Shown here in pieces: positions 17,785-25,827 of a stretch of DNA of 64,000 bases; the stretch's first letter is position 1; every line of letters starts with the position of its first letter. The stretch comes from Allobosea psychrotolerans (GTDB lineage Bacteria > Pseudomonadota > Alphaproteobacteria > Rhizobiales > Beijerinckiaceae). Below the pieces are notes generated by a model. The model was not told the origin of the DNA and did no database searches. It was given only the letters and a program-made list of their open reading frames with translations. Location: NCBI RefSeq assembly GCF_002917105.1, contig NZ_PQFZ01000015.1:62001-126000 (forward strand). The letters are read 5' to 3'. The translations under genes and the position numbers were made by a program.

Positions 17785-19314
17785 TCAGTCGGCGAATATG
17801 GCCTGATCCATGACCTTTGGATCTCGCGGCATGAGCGGCGCGAAATCCATCCGGTCGAGGATATCGCGACGGATGTCGATACCAGGCGCGACCTCGTCGA
17901 GCCGCAGCCCCTCATCCGTCAGCCTGAAGACCGCCCGCTCGGTGACGAAAACGGCCTCATGCCCGCGCTTCAGAGCCTGGCGACCGGAATATGTGATCTG
18001 CTCCACCTGGCTCACGAGCTTGCGCACGTTGCCGTGACTGTGGATGGAGAGCTTTCCGTCGCCGATGGTGATAGTCCCGCCCTTGGCGTCGAAGGTGCCG
18101 CAGAACACCACCTTCCTGGCGTTTTGGGCGATATCCATGAACCCGCCGGGCCCCACGGTCAGGCCGCCCAATTTGGAGACGTTGACGTCGCCGACCGCAT
18201 CGAGCTCGCCGAAGCCCAGGAAGGCGGTGTCGAGTCCGCCACCTGCATAGAAGTCGAACTGCGACGGTCCGTCGATCATCGCAGAGGCGCTTCGTGCGAA
18301 TCCGAACAGCAGCCCGACGAGGAGTGCGCCGCCATAGGTGCCGTGCTCGATGGTCTGGTAGTAGCGCCCGACCTCGCCCCGCTCGGCGACCATCTTGGCG
18401 ACGCCTTCGCCGATGCCGACGCCAAAGTTGATGACGTCGCCATCCCGAAGCTCCTGATAGGCGCGCCGCGCGATCAGCGTGCGGATGTTGAGCGGCTCGG
18501 GCGGGTCGATGATGACCGGCCCGCGTCTCTCCCCGGAGATCAGGGGATCGTAGGGCAGGTCATAGCTCATGCGTTGATCGGGATCGACCACGACCGCATC
18601 GACGATGGCGCCGGGAACGCGCACGGAGCGGGCTGGAAGCGAATTCAGGTCGACCGCCGTGCGGACCTGCGCGATGACGATGCCGCCCGAGTTATGGGCC
18701 GCGAGCGCGGCCGCGTAGACATCGACGTTCGCAGCTTCCTGATCCAGGCTGATATTGCCGTCGGGATCCCCGAAGGAGCCGCGGATGATGGCGACGTTGA
18801 TCGGGAACGACTTGTACCAGAGGAGTTCCTGGCCGCCGATCGTGACGACCTCGACGAGGTCCTCCCTGGCGGCGCTGTTCATCTTGCCGCCCTGGTGGCG
18901 TGGATCGACGAAGGTGCCAAGGCCGACATGGGTGAAGAGGCCCGGTCGCTTGCCGCCGATCTCGCGGTACAACTGCATGACGCAGCCGCTCGGAAGGACA
19001 TAGGCTTCGATCTTATCGTCCCGGGCCATTTCCTGCATCTTGGGCGACCAGACCCAGTGCCCGCCGATCACGCGCTTCACCAGGCCCTCATGGGCAAAGT
19101 GGTTCATTCCCTCGCTCTTCTTGTCGCCGATGCCGAGTGCGTGGACGACGTTCAGATTGCGCGGATAACCGGTCGACAGGAACCGCCGCGATACCGCGCG
19201 AAAGGTATGCGTCGCCTCCATGAGGCCGCCGCCGCCGCCCACGAGCGCGACGGTGTCGCCATCCTTGATCAGCCCGACGGCGGCCTCGGCGCTCATGAAT
19301 TTGTTGCGGGTCAT
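17785..19314 (-). CDS. Two-domain acyl-CoA:carboxylate CoA-transferase (family I)
   Basis: 509 residues containing the alpha and beta domains in one chain, as in propionate CoA-transferase and YdiF. The alpha part shows DGDTVALVGGGGGLMEATH and a FTHVGLGTFVDPRHQGGKMN region. The beta part shows NFGVGIGEGVAKMVAERGEV and the catalytic Glu in TIEHGTYGG. It transfers CoA between a donor such as acetyl-CoA and an organic acid. Its ATG overlaps the TGA of the MaoC gene (ATGA), so the two are co-translated, consistent with activation of an acid and hydration of its enoyl-CoA. Confidence 0.88.
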   Translation of the reverse strand: MTRNKFMSAEAAVGLIKDGDTVALVGGGGGLMEATHTFRAVSRRFLSTGYPRNLNVVHALGIGDKKSEGMNHFAHEGLVKRVIGGHWVWSPKMQEMARDDKIEAYVLPSGCVMQLYREIGGKRPGLFTHVGLGTFVDPRHQGGKMNSAAREDLVEVVTIGGQELLWYKSFPINVAIIRGSFGDPDGNISLDQEAANVDVYAAALAAHNSGGIVIAQVRTAVDLNSLPARSVRVPGAIVDAVVVDPDQRMSYDLPYDPLISGERRGPVIIDPPEPLNIRTLIARRAYQELRDGDVINFGVGIGEGVAKMVAERGEVGRYYQTIEHGTYGGALLVGLLFGFARSASAMIDGPSQFDFYAGGGLDTAFLGFGELDAVGDVNVSKLGGLTVGPGGFMDIAQNARKVVFCGTFDAKGGTITIGDGKLSIHSHGNVRKLVSQVEQITYSGRQALKRGHEAVFVTERAVFRLTDEGLRLDEVAPGIDIRRDILDRMDFAPLMPRDPKVMDQAIFAD

Positions 19315-19778
19315 TGGACGGGCTCCAGGCTCTCCGCTGAGCGCCTCGGCACCATGAGCCGATGTTCGCCCTCTTGAACGACCTCGCCGCGCTGGTTGAT
19401 CAGTTCGATCGCGATGAACAGGATGCCCATGTCGCTCCGGCTTTTCGGGATGCGCATCTCGGCCACCCTGAACTTCACCTGCAGGGTGTCGCCGATCTGG
19501 ATCGGTTTCTTGAAGTTCCAGGTCCAGCCCAGGGCGATGCCGTCTCTGAAGAAGCCTGACTGGACCTTGAGCCCGTCGGTCAGGGAAAGGCCCATGAGAC
19601 CATGAGCGATGCGGCCGCCGAAGACCGTCGACTGCGCGTAAACCTCGTCCATGTGGACGGGGGAGAAGTCCCCGGCCACGCCGGCATAGGCGAGAACGTG
19701 TCCTTCGGTGACCGTCACGCGGGGCGTGAGTTGCTCGTCCCCCACCTTGATCTCGTCATAGAGTTTGCCGGGAAGCAT
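19311..19778 (-). CDS. MaoC-family hydratase/dehydratase
   Basis: 155 residues with a single hot-dog fold. The R-hydratase signature is AGVAGDFSPVHMDEVYAQST followed by FGGRIAHGLMGLSL, giving the Asp and His dyad of (R)-specific enoyl-CoA hydratases. The ATG follows GAGGACATCATC. It overlaps the CoA-transferase downstream and follows the ABC ATPase gene by 74 bases. Confidence 0.88.
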   Translation of the reverse strand: MLPGKLYDEIKVGDEQLTPRVTVTEGHVLAYAGVAGDFSPVHMDEVYAQSTVFGGRIAHGLMGLSLTDGLKVQSGFFRDGIALGWTWNFKKPIQIGDTLQVKFRVAEMRIPKSRSDMGILFIAIELINQRGEVVQEGEHRLMVPRRSAESLEPVQ

Positions 19779-19852
19779 GATGATGTCCTCGCGATGCGTC
19801 GCCGTCGCGCGGCTGTTGCGCGACTGGTCTGGCGTCTTTGAAACGGGTTGGG

Positions 19853-20638
19853 TCAGTGATGGAGCAGTTGGCCGAGGAAGGCCTGTGTCCGCGGATTCTT
19901 CGGGTTGGCGAAGAAGGGGCCGGGCCTGTCGCTTTCGATGATCTCGCCGCGGTCCATGAAAATGACCCGGTCCGCGACGCTTCGGGCAAAGCCCATTTCA
20001 TGCGTGACGCACAGCATCGTCATGCCGTCCTCGGCGAGACCGACCATGGTGTCGAGAACCTCCTTGACCATTTCGGGGTCGAGCGCCGAGGTCGGCTCGT
20101 CGAACAGCATCACCTTGGGGTTCATGCAGAGCGCACGCGCGATGGCGACGCGCTGCTGCTGCCCGCCGGACAGTTCGGCGGGATATTTCTCCGCCTGCTC
20201 TGCGATGCGCACGCGCTCCAGATAGGTCATCGCGAGCTCGGCGGCGCGATTCCTGGCGATGCCGCGCACCCTCATCGGGGCGAGCATGCAGTTCTCCTTC
20301 ACCGTGAGATGGGGGAAGAGGTTGAACTGCTGGAACACCATGCCGACTTCGCCGCGCACGGCGTCGATGCTCTTCTCGCCGTCGCCGAGGTCGAAACCGT
20401 CCACGACGATGCGGCCGCCCTGGTAGAGCTCAAGGCTGTTGATGCAGCGGATCAGGGTCGACTTGCCTGATCCCGAAGGGCCGCAGATGACGATCCGCTC
20501 TCCCCGCTGAACATCCAGGTCGATGTCCTTGAGGGCGTGGAACCTGTCGTACCACTTCTGCAAGCCGGAGATGGCGATGATCGGTGACGGCTCTGCAGCA
20601 GGCGCTGTCACGGTTGAGCCATAAGGCGCTAGGTTCAT
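19853..20638 (-). CDS. Polar amino-acid-type ABC transporter ATP-binding protein
   Basis: 261 residues of the GlnQ/HisP class. Walker A is GPSGSGKSTLIRCIN, the Q-loop MVFQQFNLFPHLTVKEN, signature ELSGGQQQRVAIARAL and Walker B VMLFDEPTSALDPE, with CVTHEMGFARSVADR after it. The MVFQQFNLFPH segment is diagnostic for the amino-acid uptake (PAAT) group. It is the ATPase of the importer whose binding protein and two permeases lie directly upstream at 20702-22910. Confidence 0.9.
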   Translation of the reverse strand: MNLAPYGSTVTAPAAEPSPIIAISGLQKWYDRFHALKDIDLDVQRGERIVICGPSGSGKSTLIRCINSLELYQGGRIVVDGFDLGDGEKSIDAVRGEVGMVFQQFNLFPHLTVKENCMLAPMRVRGIARNRAAELAMTYLERVRIAEQAEKYPAELSGGQQQRVAIARALCMNPKVMLFDEPTSALDPEMVKEVLDTMVGLAEDGMTMLCVTHEMGFARSVADRVIFMDRGEIIESDRPGPFFANPKNPRTQAFLGQLLHH

Positions 20639-20701
20639 GTCGCAACTCTCAAAAACATGCGGGAGGGACGGCGGGCGGCAACTCGTCGCCCGCCATGGCC
20701 A

Positions 20702-21547
20702 TCACTTCACCATCGAGATCGGCAGGGCGGCTTCGCCTTCGCCTGTGGTCGGCATCGCGGCGAGTTCGCCTCCGATCCACTTCTTGTAGAGGGCCTTGAT
20801 CTCGCCGCTTTCGACCTTGCGCGCCACGAAATCGCTGAGGTAATTGGCCCATTCGCGCGAGGCCGGCCGAACCGCGAAAGCATTGAACGCGCGGGCGACG
20901 ACGAACTTCTCCTCGTATTTTCCGGGACCGGCGACCTGCGCGATGTTGGGCACCTGGGTCGCCGCTCCGCCGATGACATCGACCTGCCCGGCGATCAGCG
21001 CCTGGACGGTGCTGGCGTCGTCATCGAACCTCTGAATGACTGTTCCGGCAGGGGCGGCCTTGGTCACCGCGATGTCTTGCGGCGTGCCGCGGGGAACGCC
21101 GACGCGAAGCCCCTTGAGATCATCCCAGCCTTTGATGCTCGCCCCGGTCTTGCCGATATAGATCGTGTCATTCGTCGTGTAGGGCCGCGCGAAGAGCACG
21201 ACCTTCTGCCGGTCGGCGAAGATGCCCATCACGGCCGCCAGGACGTCCACCTGTCCGGTCAGGAGGGCGGCGACCCGGTTGCTCGACGTCACCGGCGTGA
21301 CCTCGACCTTCACGCCGAGATCCTTCGCCAGCATCTCGCCGAGTTCGATGTCGAACCCTGTGAGTTTCCCGGCACCATCGGTGAAGCCCCATGGAACCTG
21401 CGCCACCTGGGATCCGATCTTGAGGACACCGCCCTTCTTGATGGACTCGACGGTCTGCGCGGCTGCACTGCCGAGGCTGAGCGGAGCGACGGCCAAAGCG
21501 AACGCCGCGCCCAAGAGCACGCCGCGAATGCGAGAGATCATTTGCAT
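20702..21547 (-). CDS. Family 3 extracellular solute-binding protein of a PAAT-type importer
   Basis: 281 residues. A Sec signal peptide (RGVLLGAAFALAVAPLSLGS) precedes VESIKKGGVLKIGSQVAQVP. The family landmark GFDIELGEMLAKDLGVKVEV follows, then VAALLTGQVDVLAAVMGIFA. AGGAGGAAAC precedes the ATG at 21547. The usual arginine that pairs with the alpha-carboxylate of amino acids is not easily placed, and the neighbourhood (CoA-transferase, AroE-like) allows a non-amino-acid carboxylate ligand such as quinate or shikimate. That ligand is conjecture. Confidence 0.85.
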   Translation of the reverse strand: MQMISRIRGVLLGAAFALAVAPLSLGSAAAQTVESIKKGGVLKIGSQVAQVPWGFTDGAGKLTGFDIELGEMLAKDLGVKVEVTPVTSSNRVAALLTGQVDVLAAVMGIFADRQKVVLFARPYTTNDTIYIGKTGASIKGWDDLKGLRVGVPRGTPQDIAVTKAAPAGTVIQRFDDDASTVQALIAGQVDVIGGAATQVPNIAQVAGPGKYEEKFVVARAFNAFAVRPASREWANYLSDFVARKVESGEIKALYKKWIGGELAAMPTTGEGEAALPISMVK

Positions 21548-21584
21548 GTTTCCTCCTCCTTGCGGATCATTCCGCTTTGTTGAT

Positions 21585-22235
21585 TTAGGTTTTTACTTGA
21601 AATCGCTTCTCGAGATTCATGCTGAAACGTGAGAGCGGAAAGCATATGATGAAGTAGACGATTGCCGCGAAGCCGTAGGCCAATAGAGGCTTGTAGGTCG
21701 TACTTGCTATCATCTGAGCCGACCGCGACAGCTCGACGAATCCGACGATCGCCGCGAGCGACGTTCCCTTGATGAGCTGAACGAGGAAGCTCACTGTCGG
21801 GGCGATCGAAATCCGCATCGCCTGCGGAAGGACGACGTCCCGCATCCGGTTGAAGTAGCTGAGGCCAAGCGCCTTGGCGGCCTCGGTCTGGCCCTTCGGG
21901 ACGGCCTGGATCGAGCCGCGCCAGATCTCCCCGAGGAAGGCGCTCGCGTGGAGGGTCAGGCCGATGCTGACGGCCGTCCAGGGGCCGACCTTGTAGCCGA
22001 ACACGGGCAGGCCGTAGAACACGAGGAAGAGCTGCATCAGCAGCGGCGTGCCCTGGAAGAAGTCGATATAGCTTCCGGCGATCCGCTGCAGCCAGGATCT
22101 CTCGGAGGTCCGCATCAGGGCGATGGCGAGCCCAACGATGCCACCGCCCGCGAAGGCCACCAGAGACAGCATCACCGTCGACTGGACGCCGGCCAGGATC
22201 GACAGGATCTCGGAAAGGCCGAATTGCCTGATCAT
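21585..22235 (-). CDS. PAAT-type ABC transporter permease
   Basis: 216 residues with five membrane segments, opening LSEILSILAGVQSTVMLSLV. The family motif IDFFQGTPLLMQLFLVFYGL is followed by the coupling region AFLGEIWRGSIQAVPKGQTE and then AAKALGLSYFNRMRDVVLPQ. It pairs with the permease that starts at 22910; the two are separated by six bases and form the heterodimeric channel. Confidence 0.9.
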   Translation of the reverse strand: MIRQFGLSEILSILAGVQSTVMLSLVAFAGGGIVGLAIALMRTSERSWLQRIAGSYIDFFQGTPLLMQLFLVFYGLPVFGYKVGPWTAVSIGLTLHASAFLGEIWRGSIQAVPKGQTEAAKALGLSYFNRMRDVVLPQAMRISIAPTVSFLVQLIKGTSLAAIVGFVELSRSAQMIASTTYKPLLAYGFAAIVYFIICFPLSRFSMNLEKRFQVKT

Positions 22236-22241
22236 GACGCC

Positions 22242-22910
22242 TCACTTCACCGGATAGGAGAAGTAGGCGCGATCGACAGCCTTGAAGATGTGGGCGAAGC
22301 CCAGCGCCATCACCAGGTACAGCACCGTGGTGACGACATAGATCTCGAAGCTCCTGAAGGTCAGGGTATCGATCGACTGGGCGATCGAGGTCAGCTCTTC
22401 CGCCGAGATCGACGAGACGATGCTCGTGGTGAGGAGCGCGAGCACGAACTGGCCGGAGAGGGCCGGGAAGATGATCCGAAGCGCCGGCTTGAGGACGATG
22501 TAGCGGTAGACCTGCAGCCGCTTGAGCCCGAGCGCGGCTCCGGCCTCGAACTGTCCGCGCGAGATCGCGTCGATGCCGCCGCGGATGACCTCGGCCGAGA
22601 AGGCTCCACAGTTCAGGCTCAAGGCGAGGACTGCGGCGCTCCAGGGCTGGAAGCTGATGCCTATCGCCGGCAGGCCGAAGTAGATGAAGAAGACCTGGAC
22701 GAGAAAGGGTGTGTTGCGGATCGCCTCGACATAGGTCGTGGCGGTGAGGCGCACCCACGCGACCGTGCTCTGCTTGGCGAGAGCGGTCACGATGCCGATC
22801 GACAGTCCCGCCAGGATGGCGATCGTCGACAGCAGGACCGTCAGCCAGCACCCGCGCAGGAACTGCTCCCAATACGGCAGGAGCACCGAGAAATCGAATT
22901 CGTAGGTCAT
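22242..22910 (-). CDS. PAAT-type ABC transporter permease
   Basis: 222 residues with five membrane segments. The sequence YVEAIRNTPFLVQVFFIYFG and the coupling region AEVIRGGIDAISRGQFEAGA with ALGLKRLQVYRYIVLKPALR define the amino-acid permease family. The ATG at 22910 follows GGAGGAAGC. It is transcribed 42 bases after the AroE-like gene, so import and the dehydrogenase share one transcript. Confidence 0.9.
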   Translation of the reverse strand: MTYEFDFSVLLPYWEQFLRGCWLTVLLSTIAILAGLSIGIVTALAKQSTVAWVRLTATTYVEAIRNTPFLVQVFFIYFGLPAIGISFQPWSAAVLALSLNCGAFSAEVIRGGIDAISRGQFEAGAALGLKRLQVYRYIVLKPALRIIFPALSGQFVLALLTTSIVSSISAEELTSIAQSIDTLTFRSFEIYVVTTVLYLVMALGFAHIFKAVDRAYFSYPVK

Positions 22911-22952
22911 GCTTCCTCCAGGCGTCCCCGCTTTGCGTGGGGATCGTTGTTC

Positions 22953-23819
22953 TTATGGAATGCGGAAAAACTCCCGGTAGAGCTCCACTTGGTTGGTCAG
23001 CATGTGGATGCCGGGGTGTGTCGGGAGCCCGATTTCAGCCGCCGCTTTCAGCAGCCGTGTTTCCGCCGGCTTCATGATGATGTCGGCGACGACGGCTGTC
23101 GTAGACAACAAGCCCGGGTCGAACGGCAGCGGATCAGTGTCCGCGAGGCCAAGCGGCGTCGCGTTGACGACGATATCGCTCCGGGAATCCGGAACTGCCG
23201 CCAACGAGATCCGGCCGGGCCACTTGTTCGACAAGCGATCGACAAGACGTCCGGCGCGCTCGGCGGAGAGGTCGGTCACATGGAGCCGCCGGGCTCCGGC
23301 CATCATCAGAGCCACGGCTACCGACACGCCGGCGCCACCGGCGCCGACGAGGCTGACGACCTTTCCAGCGGGGTCATGGCCAGCGATCTGCAGACCGCGC
23401 ACGAACCCTGTGCCGTCGAAATTGTCGCCACGCCATGAGCCATCGGGTTCACGGCGCAGCGCGTTCGCCGAGCCGGCAAGCGTCACAGCCTCGCTGGCGG
23501 TGTCGATCTGATCGCAGACGGCAAATTTGTGCGGCACAGTCACCAGGATCCCGTCGAGGTTGGCGATCTGTTTCAGCCCGGCAAGAACGGTCGACAGGTG
23601 CTCCGGCTTCACCTCGACCGCCGTCAGAACGGCGTCGCAGCCACGGTCGAGGAACAGCGAGTTCATCAATTCGGGAGCCATGACCTGGGCGACAGGATTC
23701 CCGATCACGGCGAACAACCGCGTCGTGCCCGAAGGGCAGGGGATGCTGGAGCGGCCCGTCAGCGCGTTCACTGCGGTCTCGTCTCTGATTGGAAAATCGC
23801 TTGCACGGACCATCGCCAT
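22953..23819 (-). CDS. Shikimate/quinate dehydrogenase-like protein (AroE family)
   Basis: 288 residues (starts at 23819 and 23813 are both possible). The substrate domain has AVIGNPVAQVMAPELMN and the catalytic Lys in ILVTVPHKFAVCDQID. The NAD(P) domain has NFDGTGFVRGLQIAG, the dinucleotide loop VSLVGAGGAGVSVAVALMMA and VVNATPLGLADTDPLPFD. The Ser-Ala-S pattern of biosynthetic AroE (SxS near the start) is replaced by AQVMAP, which points to a catabolic or non-shikimate relative. It leads the minus-strand operon and faces two IclR genes across an operator cluster, as expected of a catabolic enzyme. Confidence 0.8.
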   Translation of the reverse strand: MAMVRASDFPIRDETAVNALTGRSSIPCPSGTTRLFAVIGNPVAQVMAPELMNSLFLDRGCDAVLTAVEVKPEHLSTVLAGLKQIANLDGILVTVPHKFAVCDQIDTASEAVTLAGSANALRREPDGSWRGDNFDGTGFVRGLQIAGHDPAGKVVSLVGAGGAGVSVAVALMMAGARRLHVTDLSAERAGRLVDRLSNKWPGRISLAAVPDSRSDIVVNATPLGLADTDPLPFDPGLLSTTAVVADIIMKPAETRLLKAAAEIGLPTHPGIHMLTNQVELYREFFRIP

Positions 23820-23825
23820 CAAAAC

Positions 23826-23913
23826 TGGAATTCATTCCACTATGGACGTCGTTCCATGTTTGTCAACGCGCGTGACACTGCATTCCAATTGGAATACGTT
23901 CCATTGTGGAACG
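23826..23913. promoter_or_regulatory. Cluster of TGGAA/TTCCA palindromes between the AroE-like operon and the IclR pair
   Basis: Four dyads occur in 88 bases: TGGAAT-TC-ATTCCA (23826-23839), ATGGA-N6-TCCAT (23842-23857), the perfect ATTCCAATTGGAAT (23882-23895) and CGTTCCA-TTG-TGGAACG (23897-23913). On the minus strand a consensus TTGACA (-35) lies at 23866-23861 with CATAGT about 16 bases on, so the second dyad fills the promoter spacer of the AroE-like operon. The fourth dyad ends nine bases before the first IclR start codon. This fits dual repression and autoregulation by the IclR proteins. Confidence 0.65.
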
Positions 23914-23922
23914 GAGGCGCCG

Positions 23923-24696
23923 ATGGACAGGGCTGTCGCAATCGTTGAACTCTTGTCGCGGCATGCATCCGGCCTGCCCTTGATGACGATTGCCGATGGT
24001 CTTGCCATTCCTCGGAGTGCCACGCATCGCCTGCTCGGCGACCTGCGTGATGAGGGATATGTCAGACAGGACTACGAAGGTGGCGCCTATCGCCTGACCG
24101 CGAAGATCGTCGCGCTGGGGTTCGCCTATCTGGCGGCGGCCGGAGCAACCAGCCTGGTCCAGCCCGTCCTTGATCGCCTGGCTGAAGAGACCGGTGAACT
24201 CGTCACCTTGGCCGTCATCGACGCCGGGCGGCTGATCAGGCTGGCGAAGGCTCAAGGCGCGCGCAGGGGGCTGCTCTACAATCCCGATGAAGGGGCGGAG
24301 GTCTATCTCGCGGCGACGTCCAACGGACATGCCTGGTTGTCGTGTCTCGACGACGAAGAGGTCTTGCAGCTCGTCGCGAAGCAGGGGTTCAAACGAGAGG
24401 GTTACGGCCCCAACGCGCCGCGCTCGCTCAAGGAGCTCCTCGAGTTCGTCGAACGCGCTCGCGTCGCCGGCTGCGCCAAGATCTTCGAGACCTATGAGGC
24501 AGGCACCGCGGCGGTGGCTGTCCCGATCTTCCGGGCTGACGGGGCCGTGCCGATCGGCACCGTCAGCGTCGCGGGACCCTGTATCCGCATGACTGAGAGC
24601 ATGATGGATCGCATCACTCCGGCTCTCGTCGATGCGGCAAGCGAGATCGGACTGAAGGGCGCGGGTCTCCCGATCTTCGATCGAGCGGAGCATTAG
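23923..24696 (+). CDS. IclR-family transcriptional regulator (first of a tandem pair)
   Basis: 257 residues. The winged helix is formed by DRAVAIVELLSRHASGLPLM, ADGLAIPRSATHRLLGDLRD and YRLTAKIVALGFAYLAAAG. The effector domain runs through RGLLYNPDEGAEVYLAATSN and GHAWLSCL and ends VPIGTVSVAGPCIRMTES. The ATG at 23923 has ACGGAGG upstream; longer in-frame readings would run back through the operator cluster and the AroE gene. It is divergent from the AroE-like operon and is followed one base later by a paralog. Confidence 0.88.
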   Translation: MDRAVAIVELLSRHASGLPLMTIADGLAIPRSATHRLLGDLRDEGYVRQDYEGGAYRLTAKIVALGFAYLAAAGATSLVQPVLDRLAEETGELVTLAVIDAGRLIRLAKAQGARRGLLYNPDEGAEVYLAATSNGHAWLSCLDDEEVLQLVAKQGFKREGYGPNAPRSLKELLEFVERARVAGCAKIFETYEAGTAAVAVPIFRADGAVPIGTVSVAGPCIRMTESMMDRITPALVDAASEIGLKGAGLPIFDRAEH

Positions 24697-24697
24697 G

Positions 24698-25474
24698 ATG
24701 TCGAGCCGGATCCGTGCCCTGGCCATCCTGGAGCTTCTCGCCCAGTTCCCCTCAGGCCTTGCCCTGCGGGACATCGCGGCGCGCCTTGCGATTCCGGTCT
24801 CTGCTACGGACCGCCTTCTCGCCGGCCTCGCCGATGGCGACTTTGTCACCATCGACCAAGGCTCCGGCCTGATCCGGCTTCGCGTCAGGCTCGCTGCGCT
24901 TGGGCTGGCCTATCTCGGAGCGAGCGGGATCACGGATCTCGTGCAGCCCATTCTCGACGATCTCGCCAAGCGGACCGGGGAACTCGTCAGGCTCGCCGTT
25001 GTCGAAGGCGATCGCCTGACATGGGTTGCGAAGTCGCAGAGCACCCGCAGCGGCCTGTTCTATACGCCCGATACCGGTACGGAGGTGTATCTTCCCGCCA
25101 CAGCCAACGGCCAGGCTTGGCTCGCCTGCCTGCCGAACTCCGAGGTTCAGCGCCTCGTCGAGAAGCAAGGCATAAAGACGTCTGGCGTTGGCCCCAACGC
25201 TCCCAGCGATATCGACGCCCTGCGCTCCCAAATCGAAATAGCGCGGGCACAGAACTTCGCCACCGTGACCGAAGCCTACGAGATCGGAACATCCGCCATC
25301 GCCACTGCGATACGGCGAAGAGGGCAGGGCACGCCCGTCGGCACGGTCAGTGTGGCCGGTCCTACGATCCGCATGACGGCATCGCGGATGGCAGAGATCA
25401 GCCCGTGGCTTCTGTCCAGTGCGGAGGAGTTGGGAGCGGCTTCTGCTTCCTCCCCGCTCTTCGCCTTTTCCTGA
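24698..25474 (+). CDS. IclR-family transcriptional regulator (second of a tandem pair)
   Basis: 258 residues, aligning over its full length with the preceding gene: SRIRALAILELLAQFPSGLA versus DRAVAIVELLSRHASGLPLM, and GLFYTPDTGTEVYLPATANG versus GLLYNPDEGAEVYLAATSNG. The ATG comes one base after the TAG of the first regulator, so they are co-translated. IclR proteins act as dimers or tetramers, so the pair might form hetero-oligomers or respond to two ligands; both ideas are inference. Confidence 0.88.
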   Translation: MSSRIRALAILELLAQFPSGLALRDIAARLAIPVSATDRLLAGLADGDFVTIDQGSGLIRLRVRLAALGLAYLGASGITDLVQPILDDLAKRTGELVRLAVVEGDRLTWVAKSQSTRSGLFYTPDTGTEVYLPATANGQAWLACLPNSEVQRLVEKQGIKTSGVGPNAPSDIDALRSQIEIARAQNFATVTEAYEIGTSAIATAIRRRGQGTPVGTVSVAGPTIRMTASRMAEISPWLLSSAEELGAASASSPLFAFS

Positions 25475-25638
25475 AGCTTATCTGGACGCTGGCCTATAAC
25501 ATCGTGCGCGTAATATTTGCCCATATCTAGAGGGTGGGGCGTTTCTTGAGTTCTCGGCTGGCTTCGAGGGAACTTGCTGCTCCTTCGGGGAGACGCGGGT
25601 TGGGTCGTGACTGGAGAGGGAGCGTGCAGCGTTTGAGA

Positions 25639-25693
25639 GACGACGCCCGAATGAGGACGGCGCCTGCAACAAGAAACGCGCCGGGAGGCGATG
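25639..25693 (+). pseudogene. Copy of the leader of an SRPBCC gene, without the gene
   Basis: This stretch starts GACGACGCCCG and ends GAAACGCGCCGGGAGGCGATG, and aligns across about 54 bases with 41210-41262, the end of the ArsR-SRPBCC spacer including the ribosome site and start codon. After the ATG the two diverge and the local frame stops after 13 codons. It lies in the 349-base gap after the second IclR gene, which otherwise holds only the palindromic repeat at 25785-25827. Confidence 0.55.
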
Positions 25694-25784
25694 GGTCACC
25701 GTGTGGCCAGTATGGTCGCCTACGAGGTCTAAGACATCACAACGGGTAGTGTACGTAAGCTGAAGGGGTAGTCCTGGAGAATTT

Positions 25785-25827
25785 CCTTCACGCGAAGCGG
25801 TGTCCACTTCTCCCGAAAACGCTCTAG
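25785..25827. repeat. Palindromic intergenic repeat, family A (partial)
   Basis: Contains CTTCACGCGAAGCGGTGTCC and ends GAAAACGCTCTAGA. It is the inverse of the unit TAGAGCATTTTCGAGCG followed by GAAGTGGACACCGGTTCGCG, seen in full at 63037. The CTA at 25824-25826 is the stop codon of the SDR gene read on the minus strand, so the repeat edge supplies that stop. Confidence 0.75.
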
